DNA of 64,000 bases, from assembly GCF_003369915.1 (NCBI RefSeq), contig NC_046675.1:16244001-16308000 (forward strand), in the 5' to 3' direction. Source of the DNA: Drosophila miranda. Its lineage: Eukaryota; Arthropoda; Insecta; Diptera; Drosophilidae. Under the pieces are notes generated by a model. That model had not been told where the DNA came from. It searched no databases and saw only the letters and a program-made list of their open reading frames with translations. Shown in pieces: positions 1-8,870 of this stretch (positions are counted from its first letter, which is position 1; the number at the start of each line of letters is the position of its first letter). The position numbers were made by a program, and so were the translations under genes.

Positions 1-589
1 AGACGCCTTGCCACACGGCACTCAGACATGCATGCGTTGCTCACTCGCCTCTCCAAGTTGCACATTTAAAGACTGCGGCGACTCGAGTGCCCTTCTGACT
101 ACTGATGGTCCTTCACCTAACCCCTCACACACACACACCCAGACACCAACACACTTGAGAAAATGTTGTTTTGCCAGGGTGTAAATTAAATAAACCCCAA
201 AGATTACAAACTTATGGCAATAGTGGACCTGGAATTAAATTCTTTACAAAAAACGTCAAACAAATACATATGTGAGCAATGCTTGAGATTCTTCTACTCA
301 AATTAAAATTATTCATTATAAAAATTCTCTTACTATTATTAACAATTCATAAATTACCAGAAAGATTTACGACCCATTCAGACTGCTTACGAAACGATAA
401 ATTCCAAAACAAAATTCTGTAATATGATTCGAAACGTGTATGACGTTTAATTTTCTAATAAGGTACGAGTACCTACTTAATATAGAAGATACATTACAAG
501 CCTAAACCGCCTACATATATGTATAGTGTAAGTGCACCAAGGCCTTGTAGTAATATGCCTGCTGTATGTTATACAGTATTGATCCTATT
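1..589. other. Noncoding, no gene seen
   Basis: This is AT-rich flanking sequence with a short CA-rich tract near 125-150. Open frames are short and lack splice sites or a recognisable protein. I see no RNA gene. Confidence 0.5.
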
Positions 590-840
590 CTACGGTGGTT
601 CTGCCGGACAGAAGGACAGGGCTATATCGTCTAAGCTCGATATCCTAATCAAGAATCTTTACAAGGTATTTCAATTACATTTTTTCTTATTTATTTTATG
701 TAGATTACAATATATATATTAAGCCCCATTTCTAATTCCAAAGAATAATTCATGGAGCGAGAAACGCTTTCTTCTGGCTGTTACATATATTTACCAAAGT
801 CTAATCTGTCCCTATATTCTTTGAGCACAAGATATAAACA
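590..840. mobile_element. Decayed DINE-1/INE-1 (Helitron-like) fragment
   Basis: The stretch 600-665 (gacag...gacagggctatatcg, then cctaatcaagaatc) and 757-840 (gaaacgctttcttctgg, ctgttacatat, then a degenerate end) follow, in order, the known 3' portion of DINE-1/INE-1 elements. The two pieces are separated by about 90 bp of unrelated AT-rich sequence. It is therefore an old, interrupted copy with no coding capacity. Recognition is from memory of the INE-1 consensus. Confidence 0.65.
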
Positions 841-981
841 TAGGGTGGGACATTTAGGCGGTATTTCTATTCCAGCTGGCGGTGCAAGAACTACATGTAT
901 GTATCTTCATGATGTGAAGTTTACAATATTTTTGTATAAGGTGTGCACTTAAGCGCCATTTCTAATTCCAAAGAATAATTC
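721..981 (+). repeat. 31 bp direct duplication flanking a 199 bp segment
   Basis: Positions 721-751 and 951-981 match at 30 of 31 bases (both contain catttctaattccaaagaa). The 199 bp between them carry the terminal part of the DINE-1-like sequence. Because the repeats differ at one base, this could be a tandem duplication or the remains of an insertion event. Confidence 0.8.
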
Positions 982-1015
982 CTAGTATTTAATTGAACTA
1001 TAACATAATGTGTGT

Positions 1016-1021
1016 TTTATT
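1016..1021 (-). terminator. Poly(A) signal of the MtnE-like gene
   Basis: AATAAA on the minus strand lies 83 bp past the stop codon of the MtnE-like gene. It is a perfect hexamer in a T-rich context. Confidence 0.6.
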
Positions 1022-1103
1022 TAGCTTCAGATTTGCATTAGGATCAGTCGGGGATTTGGGAACTAATTAAGTACTATTCATATTACAACAAGTGGCCGCA
1101 CAA

Positions 1104-1291
1104 TCACTTGGCCTTGCAGCACTTGGCTCCTGTTTTGGCGGCGCATTGGCACTGGGTGTTACCGGCACAGGTACTTCCGCACTGGCCCGATGTGCACTGG
1201 CAGTCTGTAAGTGAAGAATTCGAATTATTAAAATTAAGTTTGAATAGTGTAGAATTTTTTACTCACTGTTTCCGCATCCTTTGCAAGGCAT
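1104..1291 (-). CDS. MtnE: Metallothionein E (41 aa, two exons)
   Basis: This is a small cytosolic copper/zinc/cadmium-binding protein. Exon 1 is 1267-1291 (25 nt) and exon 2 is 1104-1204. The intron 1205-1266 is 62 nt with GTGAGT...CAG, and the junction falls inside an Asn codon exactly as in the neighbouring MtnD-like gene. The protein starts MPCKGCGNNCQC and ends KTGAKCCKAK, with ten Cys in Cys-X-Cys and Cys-Cys groups among 41 residues. The MPCKGCGNNCQC start and the AAKTGAKCC tail are hallmarks of MtnE rather than MtnB, C or D, which end KNGPKDxCC. A TATA box (1387-1393) lies about 100 bp upstream of the start codon. It is transcribed away from MtnD across a spacer with metal response elements, so metal induction through MTF-1 is expected. 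Confidence 0.92.
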
Positions 1292-1386
1292 CTTGTTGGT
1301 GTTTTTTTTTCCAATTTGACTGTTGAACGCTACGACTGGTTAAACCGTTGGAACTGTTTGATTCCGTTTGTCTGAAGAATGCTTGC

Positions 1387-1393
1387 TTTTATA
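1387..1393 (-). promoter_or_regulatory. TATA box of the MtnE-like gene
   Basis: TATAAAA on the minus strand, 96 bp upstream of the MtnE start codon. This predicts transcription starting near 1355-1360 and a short leader. Confidence 0.7.
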
Positions 1394-1457
1394 CCCAGTC
1401 TGGAGCTATTGGAATTGTATGTTTCTATAGTTTCACTGCTGATTAGATAAGGAAGTC

Positions 1458-1464
1458 GTGTGCA
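1458..1464 (-). promoter_or_regulatory. Metal response element (MRE) 1
   Basis: The minus strand reads TGCACAC, matching the MTF-1 core TGCRCNC. It is the MRE closest to MtnE. Confidence 0.6.
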
Positions 1465-1480
1465 GTTTCACTCGTTCAGC

Positions 1481-1487
1481 GTGCGCA
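1481..1487 (-). promoter_or_regulatory. Metal response element (MRE) 2
   Basis: The minus strand reads TGCGCAC, a perfect TGCRCNC core, 16 bp from MRE 1. Confidence 0.7.
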
Positions 1488-1531
1488 AAAAATTTACGCG
1501 TTTCTTTGCCCACAGAGAGATAAAGCCGCTT

Positions 1532-1538
1532 TGCGCAC
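1532..1538 (+). promoter_or_regulatory. Metal response element (MRE) 3
   Basis: The plus strand reads TGCGCAC followed by GCCCC, a perfect core with the GC-rich flank typical of strong MREs. GATA-type motifs (agataag-like) at about 1445, 1519 and 1544 lie around it and may bind the gut GATA factor. That role is inferred from known gut expression of Mtn genes. Confidence 0.75.
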
Positions 1539-1593
1539 GCCCCCTGATAAGCCCACATAGGAGGAACACATCGACCGGAGTTCCCTTCTGGTG

Positions 1594-1600
1594 GTGTGCA
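1594..1600 (-). promoter_or_regulatory. Metal response element (MRE) 4
   Basis: The minus strand reads TGCACAC, 25 bp upstream of the MtnD TATA box. Confidence 0.65.
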
Positions 1601-1624
1601 AAGTCAAACACACACTTGCAGGGC

Positions 1625-1630
1625 TATAAA
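1625..1630 (+). promoter_or_regulatory. TATA box of the MtnD-like gene
   Basis: TATAAA (context ggctataaaacgg) lies 108 bp upstream of the MtnD start codon. Transcription should begin near 1655. Confidence 0.8.
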
Positions 1631-1732
1631 ACGGCAGAGTCTCTCCTCTGGATGCATCAGAAATCGTTTGCTAGCAGCAAAGGCAATAAACTCCGTTTCT
1701 AAATCTAACAAAAACTAATTCCAAAAACAAAA

Positions 1733-1933
1733 ATGGGTTGCAAGGCTTGCGGAACAAGTAAGTTTTAATACATAAAAACGGGGAGTGAATGTATAAATAG
1801 TAAACCATTGACCTGATCCATAGACTGCCAGTGCTCGGCCACCAAGTGCGGCGACAACTGCGCCTGCAGCCAGCAGTGCCAGTGCGCCTGCAAGAACGGA
1901 CCCAAGGATAAGTGTTGTTCCACCAAGAACTAA
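1733..1933 (+). CDS. MtnD: Metallothionein D (44 aa, two exons)
   Basis: This is a metal-buffering cytosolic thiol protein. Exon 1 is 1733-1757 (25 nt) and exon 2 is 1824-1933. The 66 nt intron is GTAAGT...TAG, placed at the same codon as in MtnE. The protein begins MGCKACGTNCQCSATKCGDN and ends KDKCCSTKN. It has twelve Cys in 44 residues, mostly as Cys-X-Cys pairs. The Gly-2, the ACSQQCQC core and the KDKCC tail fit the D member of the B/C/D/E cluster best. The start is the first ATG after the TATA box, with an AAAAATGG context. It shares the MRE-bearing spacer with the divergent MtnE gene. No truncation or odd residue is seen. Confidence 0.93.
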
Positions 1934-2007
1934 TATGGAATATATCAGCTTCTCTGGCATACACAGTGATTCGTTGGCATTTATGGCATTTATGTGTAAA
2001 CTTTCGG

Positions 2008-2013
2008 AATAAA
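2008..2013 (+). terminator. Poly(A) signal of the MtnD-like gene
   Basis: AATAAA lies 75 bp after the stop, and a second copy is at 2025-2030. A minus-strand AATAAA (2061-2066) immediately beyond suggests that the convergent Stat92E transcript ends at nearly the same place. Confidence 0.6.
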
Positions 2014-2060
2014 CTTTATGGATTAATAAAAAAAACTTTATTTTTTAGTTTTAAAATCAA

Positions 2061-4185
2061 ATCTTTATTGGCCATTTTGACAAGAATAGTTCTTTAGTTG
2101 TTTCCCACAAATATATTTCCAAATTGGACACACAATTAGCGCTTTTGAAATTACATTTAAAACACAATGTCAACATTTAAATACATTGAATACACTTCCC
2201 AATATCAACTTTGTTTCTAAACGAGCATTGCACAATACACGTAACATAGTAGTAGTACATACATATCTAGTATATAGAAGTGCGCTCGGGTGTATCTGTG
2301 TTTCTTTTTGGGGAATGTGTGTGTGTGTGTTCTTGTGTGCGTTAGTTTTACGATTAAAAATTTAAAACTTTACGTTACACAGATTAGGATTTTCGTTTAG
2401 TTCCAATTGAATTTCTTTTACAATATCAAATACACAATCGTCTGCCCTGCCTCTTGGCATGTAAATGTTTAAAAATAGTTCTTGAATTATTTATTTATTT
2501 GTTTGGGTGGTTTTATTTTTGGGCGGTCTGTACTTAAGTCTTATAAAATTCTTACGGTTCACGGTACAAAGCTTAGTGTAGCATAGTGTAGGATATAGTG
2601 TATAGTGTAGTGTTTTATGGTTGTGTAGAAAAAATATTATGCTCTTGTTACTCATATATAATGTACATATGTATTTCGTGTTCTCCTCGTGCTTCTCCAT
2701 AAAAACTGACTAAAGGCAATCGCATTTGTCGCATTTGAAATGCATTGCAAACTGTGCCCTGGACTCTCAAAACTCAAAACTCATACTCAAACACAAACAA
2801 TTAAAAATATACACGGATCGGTTAGATTTTTGCGCATTTTCAGCATTGGAAGCCAATAAAGGGGGCAGTAGGGTTCTAAAGGGTTCTCTCACATAAAGCA
2901 TTTCACAATATTATGTAAATAATACAATTAAAACTAAAATGCAATTAAAATTTGCCTTCGCTGCTCCTTCGTTTAACTTAGACCTTAACTCGAAGGTAGT
3001 TTAGTTGGTAAGATTTGATAGTTGGTTTAAAAATAAATCCTTTAAAATTACAATCAAAATCAAAAATTTAGATTCAACAAATAGTTACTCGCTAACTAAA
3101 TCGATTCTCTCGTCACAATTCGTCGTAAAATGAATGCTTTTTCACACAGTATTTAAACAAATTAAAAATATATCATATTGTATGTATAAAAAAAATATAT
3201 ATGTAGTGTATAAAAAACGAATAACATGCGGACACACTCCAATGGAAAACCTTAAAGTTATCCATAGATCACACATAATTAGAATCGTAATAGATACAAT
3301 TAATTGGCTGCTGTGTGCTGCAGGTGTTTTTTGTTTTGTGTTTAGGGTGTGGTGGCAATTTGCATGCATTGCTCTTGGTAGAGTTGTTTGTCGTTTCACA
3401 AATGCTGCAAGAACAGAATAGAATCGATTAACATAGTGTTTGATTAACCGAAGGAAAAGGAAACTAAAGGCAATGCGCTATTCTTTAATTTTAGGCGATA
3501 GGTACACGAGTATAATTGTTGTACACATATTTATAAATATACCTATAATCTGTATATAAACTGAAATAATTCTTTATGTAAATTCGTAATTCGTTTCATT
3601 CCCTGTATTTACGTCTATCTAGTCTTACAATGCTAATCGGATCCTTGACCAGTGAAACCAGGCGTAGTACCATCCGCGAGTCCATCCTTCGATGCAAAAC
3701 GAGAACTCGTTTAATTATGTATAGCGTGAAACGGCAATTAACTTTTCAAATACATTTAACAACAAACATTTAATATTTGAATATTAGCATAATAAATAGC
3801 TTATTTTTTTGTAACATTTTCCGCACTCTGTATAACGATTATTAATGTATATTTTACCTAAGACTCGATGCGTTTCTTCGTTCGTTGTCTTTTATATCAT
3901 TTTCTTTGAGCAAAAATACAACTACTATAATGTGTACTGTATAATACTTTTAAGGTGTGGATAATGGGTACGAAATAAAGAGAGTTCGAATACATACCAA
4001 AACTAAACATGCCACAACGATGCATTCCCAAAATCTTACAATTACATTTTAGGTAAAAACTTTACGATAAAAACTTCTTTAAAAAGCAGCTCCACGATGG
4101 CTGCAATCGCTGCTGGGGGGAAGGGGGTATATCTATATCGTCTAGGTCGGGGGGGAGGGCATCCACACGGCACACTTTCAATTGT
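2061..4185 (-). other. Stat92E: Probable Stat92E 3' UTR
   Basis: These 2.1 kb are downstream of the Stat92E stop, A+T-rich and without a credible gene on either strand. Several minus-strand AATAAA hexamers occur, the farthest at 2061-2066, just past the end of MtnD. The extent of the UTR is inferred. Any of the inner signals could give shorter transcripts. Confidence 0.45.
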
Positions 4186-7100
4186 TTATATAATCTGTTT
4201 ATACACATCGCCAAAGTTCACATCGAAATCCGCCATTGCAAAGTCACCGGAACTAAAATACATGGCGATTTTTGTGGATAAAAATTAGAAGGAAAGAAAA
4301 ATAAATATTAATAATGAAAAAGAAATAGGTTGGAAAATATCGTGCAAATGGTACGAGTGAAAATGGAAAATGAAAGGTGTTTATGTGGGTTAGTTTCTTT
4401 GTGGCAAAAATGGATAGATATGGGGTATGGCAGAGAAAGCAAATGGAATTTTTGTGTCCCTAAAAGTATCTCTTTTTTCCAAAAATTTGTTTAAACAACA
4501 ATAACATTTCGATCAAAAAATGACAACAGCAACAAGCAAGCAATCAATCAATTTACCTAGCAGGCAAACGGACAATTAGTTCAAAAAATGCATGCAAGAA
4601 AATTAAATTCAATTCAATTATAGCCAATCGCAATTTTGTTGGACTGCATTTCCCTTAATAGTCTTAATATTAAAAATTAATTTGTTATGCTGCTTCGTTG
4701 GTTGCTGGTTTCAGCCTAGAGATCTCAGATTTACAGGTGCATGATGGTGCTATTCTGCAAGCTGCGTTCATAGCCAAAATATATAGAAAAAGGAGAATGG
4801 AAAAATGGTTAGAGGAAAATCATTTATTTGTTAAAGCCAATTATTGCTTGACTAGGCGTTTTGATCAATTCGCGGCTGAAAAAGTCTAAAAAGATGGCAA
4901 TACTTTGAAAAAACAAAAAGACTATAAAAACATAAACAATGCATACAATTTGAGCTTATCTTCGACATATGTATATATCTTATATACTGAGCTAGCGACC
5001 AGCTAAATGGCTATTGTTAATACGGTTTTTTGGGGAGCTCAGGGCATCTGAAACGGATCTGATATGATGAATGCAAGGGGTTAGCGTGGCGTTGCGTGGC
5101 GTGACGTGACGTGACGGGAGACGAGTGCGTCTGATAATATGGTGGTGTTGGTTGGAATGAGCATGAGCTGATGGATCGAACGATTTATTGAGGGGTCGGA
5201 ATCAGCGTCTCGGCGAATCAATCAGATAGAGAGAGAGCAGCTCAGCGAACAGCATACAGCAGTCGGAGAAGAGGTTTTGGGTGGAATCTGATCGAGGAGA
5301 GTGATCTTTGGATGCGGATTATCATACATAAATAGTTATACCTCGCGGAAAGTGGGGATTTACACGTTGCACTCATAATGGTGGCAATGATCTCACGGGA
5401 TACGGGATCATCGGGTGATGTGTCCGCCACATATCTCTCTATGGCATCTAACACACAGCTATCATCCGAATCAGAGTCCTCTGGGCTGTGGTACACCAAC
5501 AGAACACCCAAAAAATCAACCGATGGTATACAGTTGGAGAATGAAAATAAACAAATCGTACAATAAGTGGGGCTGTGTTGTAATTAATTTAAATAAATTG
5601 GGGAACGGGCTGTGGCTTGGGGATTGAGAGCTCTACAAAGAGCCCATTGTGGGGTTCAATCATATCAGTTTTATTTACAAATTTCCTGGTAGGCGCTCGG
5701 TTAGTCAGGCAGAGTCTCCTCCCCTTTCTTTTTTATCGAATTCAAAGTATTGCAATCTTAGTAAAACTTTTGACAAAATCATAAACAAAACAACGCAAAA
5801 GCAAAGCAAATAAAATTTAAGGAAAGACCAAAGACCAAGGGTCTTCGTGCGGAGCTGTTAAGTTTTAATCATTTTTTTTCTGGGGGGCGGAGGGGGGGTC
5901 ATATCACATCATAGAACAATCTTCTTGTTGCGGTGTTGCAGAGATGCATGTTAGCTGTGTGTGTCTGGGGCATCGGTCATGCATCGAAACTTACTTTCCC
6001 ATTGACATGCTACTATCCTGCGGTGGAGATGGTATGGGATGCTGTGGTGTCCCAATAATGGAACCATTATCTCCAATCGCATTGCGTACCTGGACGTGTA
6101 ACGTGCTTCTCACATAGCCGGCTTTGGGTTCTATCAAAATTCAAATTTCAATTAGCAAACAAAACCCGTATTTACTCGATTCGAGGGGGAAATCATATAC
6201 CATTCGTACCATCACGAGCTGAGTAGAACTCGGCAAATGCGCGATCGCGTTCCAGGGGCACTCCATTGGTGTCGCTCGGATGTAGCCAGCGCAGCATATG
6301 CAAGTCGCGAATGCGATCGGCCAGGTTGAGGATCTGAAAATCACGTGCAGTCCATGGCGAAAGCATGGTAACCGATCCGTATTCATTCACATAGGCAATG
6401 GTAACGCCACCTGCAATAAAGGATCACACATTAATATCCATCTATCTGCATACATCAGTCAACTGATCCAACCCAATTCGCTGTCGGAGAAGCGCAACAG
6501 AAAGGTGCCAATGCCCGTGGCCGAACGCATGAGATCATCTTGCGCCTTGGCTTTGTTGATGAAGCCCATAATGCAGCTGGCCTTCCACATGCCCATCAGA
6601 TGGTCTTTGGTGAGTTTCATGATGGCAAAGAACCATTCCCAAAAGGTGAAGTTGCGATCGGGCAGGGGCTCCTTGCAGAACTGATTCCACGTAATATAAT
6701 CGCTACGCTCATCGCGCTGCAGCTTCTCAACTGAAACATGAAGCAGGAAGGAAGAGGAAGAGAAATATATCAGTAACAAAACTGACGAACGGAACCAAAA
6801 CATCTGGACTCACAGAGAAAGTCCAGGTTATCCCTGGTCAGGGCCCGCTGTGTGCTTGACCCAAATTTGGTATTAAGCGCCACCGAGAGCTGGGCCCAGG
6901 TCACGCGATCGGTGATCGCAAACGGTTCCCGTACAATATCCGCAAAGGCATTGTCCCAGGTGATGGTGGCCCACGACTGTGGCTCCTGGTTGCCATGAAC
7001 AATCACCACCACCGGCAACGACAGGGTCCACACACGAATCTGGTAGTCGTTTACTGTGGTCGTCGCATAGAAGAAGAGGGCAAACTTCTCGTCCATGACG

Positions 7101-8590
7101 CTCTCGGTGCCCTTCTTTTCGGCCCGCTTGATCTTCTTCAGCTGCATGTTCCTGAAGCTGGCCGAGAAGATGTGGTTATTCTGTTGGTATTCCATGGTGC
7201 TGGAGCAGTTCTGTATTTCCCCCGAAGACTGACCAGCCAGGGTGCTGTCCATTTGGGTGCCGCGGGTAACGAAACGATTTGCCTGGTTCTCTGCAAACGG
7301 GGAGGGAGTAGGAGGGAATGATAAGTAAATGCCGGTAGATATCTCTATGGGGACGCTTACCCGACATGATGATACACTCAATGGTGGGCGGATTATTGTG
7401 TATCCCCAATTGGGAGCCGATCAGCCAGCGGACAGAGGCCGCAAAGCGCGTATTTGTCTTCATCACCTGTGGCGGCTGTTTGTCCACAATGAAGGCGGCA
7501 CACACCAGATTCTTTTGTGCACCTCTCACCCGCTCGAGCAGATTGTTCAGTTCTGGCTCGTCGTTGACGAGATGCACACGAAGCGTCTCTTTGACGGCCG
7601 CCAGGAGGTGGCCAATAAAGGATTCGAGTAGCTCGAAGCAACGCTGAATCTGATCAAGAGTGCTCTCTTGGAAAGGGGCCCCATTGCCGGCCAGCGCCTG
7701 TTGACGGCGCCAGTTATTCAGCTCGCTGATAATCAGCTCCTGCAGCGGCTCGTAGCATATATAGCTCCGGCATAGGGTCGTCACAATGGCCGCCTTCTCC
7801 GTCATCAGGCACTTGAACGCCTCCTCGGGATTTGGGGATCCTGTGGAGTTCAGCATGTAGCTGTAGTTCTGGACGAGGATCTTCAGGGAGTTGCCGCAGG
7901 TGCTGAATTCATTAAAGTACTGCACTATCTGATGCTCGATCTCGAACAGCTCCACCTTTGCCGTGCCTAGCGCATTGTGAATGACTCCCAAACCGGCGCC
8001 AACCGCTGGCTGAACGGCCATCAGTTCACTGGGATCCATGTAGCCGGATGGATTGTTCATGTTGTAGGGACTGAGGGGCATCGATGGACCTGGTGTAGCC
8101 ACACTCTTCTCCGTCGCTAGCTGCAGCTCCTTTTGTAATCCGCCGCGCAAATGCGTGTACAGCTCGAGGGCAGAGGTGCGCTGGATTTGGGTGCAAAGCT
8201 CTACCACTCGGTACTTGAGTGCCTGATCGCTGGCCGTTCGCGTCGAGAGTAGCTTCTGTTGCAGATCCTCGTTGAACTTGAGGGCCACGCGCTCCAGTTG
8301 TTCCGCAGAGTTTGGTGTGATCTGTTCGGACCTGTATGAGGAGGGGTGGGACTATTATTATTTGAATTTTAAATGAAGCAGTTTTCTAATTCTAGATCTG
8401 ATCAATGCCCGCCCACATCCCGACATCATCTGCTGCCAGCCACCCCCACGTTATGATCTACTCACATTATTCTGTCTTCGATCCAGGCCGCCAAGCAGAG
8501 ACGCAGGTCGAAGAGACCCTTCTCATCGTAGTAGGCTGCCATACGAGCCTCGCAGTCGGCATGGCTGGAGATGCGCTTCCACAGGCTCAT
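4186..8590 (-). CDS. Stat92E: STAT transcription factor Stat92E (747 aa main form)
   Basis: This is the single fly STAT. It is phosphorylated by the JAK Hopscotch and acts as a nuclear dimer. Coding exons: 8466-8590, 7361-8331, 6814-7290, 6473-6730, 6201-6410, 5995-6130 and 4186-4252. All phases join to one frame of 747 codons, close to the roughly 760 aa of the family member. The start MSLWKRISSH is the conserved STAT N-domain. The coiled-coil follows (about 130-330), then the DNA-binding domain (KTNTRFAASVRWLIG onward), a linker, and an SH2 domain with FLLRFSDSE (phosphotyrosine-binding Arg about 604). Tyr 686 in KAGYVRSTL is the expected JAK site. The C-terminus GDFAMADFD matches the fly protein's tail. 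Odd points are a non-consensus donor GTTGGA after exon 6473-6730 and the optional exon listed separately. Noncoding first exons must lie upstream (see 20377). Confidence 0.95.
5342..5485 (-). CDS. Stat92E: Optional 144 nt cassette exon of Stat92E
   Basis: This exon lies between coding exons 5995-6130 and 4186-4252 and is exactly divisible by three. The preceding exon ends with two bases of a codon. This one begins with one completing base and ends with two, so both inclusion and skipping keep the frame. It encodes PEDSDSDDSCVLDAIERYVA (first 20 residues), an acidic start with two possible phospho-Ser clusters, and would give a 795 aa protein with an altered tail after the SH2 domain. Its acceptor has a long T-rich tract ending CACAG. 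Its donor GTATAACT is weak, as expected of a regulated exon. An upstream CACAG at 5573-5575 could instead extend it in frame. I cannot say whether other species use it. Confidence 0.6.
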
Positions 8591-8870
8591 GCTCCTACCC
8601 GATGTTCTATCTCTCTCTCTATTGATGATGTGATTCTTATTCGATTCGATTTGTGGGATGAGTGTGTGGATGCTTTTTGTTTAGCTGGGACACAGCTGAA
8701 TGGATATTTTGGGTATATTGTGATCTGTTTTCAGTTGCTCGCTCAACGTCCGGCTGACTTCCAACAAGCAAATGAATCTGAGTCGTCCATAAAATGCAAT
8801 CGGTACATGCAAACGATATCTGCGCTCTGTTTGGATTTTGGTATTCGCTTTCGCTTTCGATTGATTTAGA
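8591..8870 (-). other. Stat92E: Possible 5' leader next to the Stat92E start
   Basis: Sequence directly upstream of the start codon has no in-frame ATG extension that looks conserved. An acceptor-like attcag occurs near 8697. The true exon border cannot be fixed from sequence. Confidence 0.25.

Noticed and set aside
4731-4761. Alternative terminal exon of Stat92E (LQNSTIMHL-stop) after the cassette
   Set aside because: Phase fits, but the exon at 4186-4252 matches the known GDFxMADFD tail far better. The 31 nt stretch is likely chance.
5486-5572. Longer version of the Stat92E cassette exon from the upstream CACAG
   Set aside because: Open in frame, but it reads as a polypyrimidine tract (FSFSNCIPSV, DFLGVLLV) and is best explained as the acceptor region.
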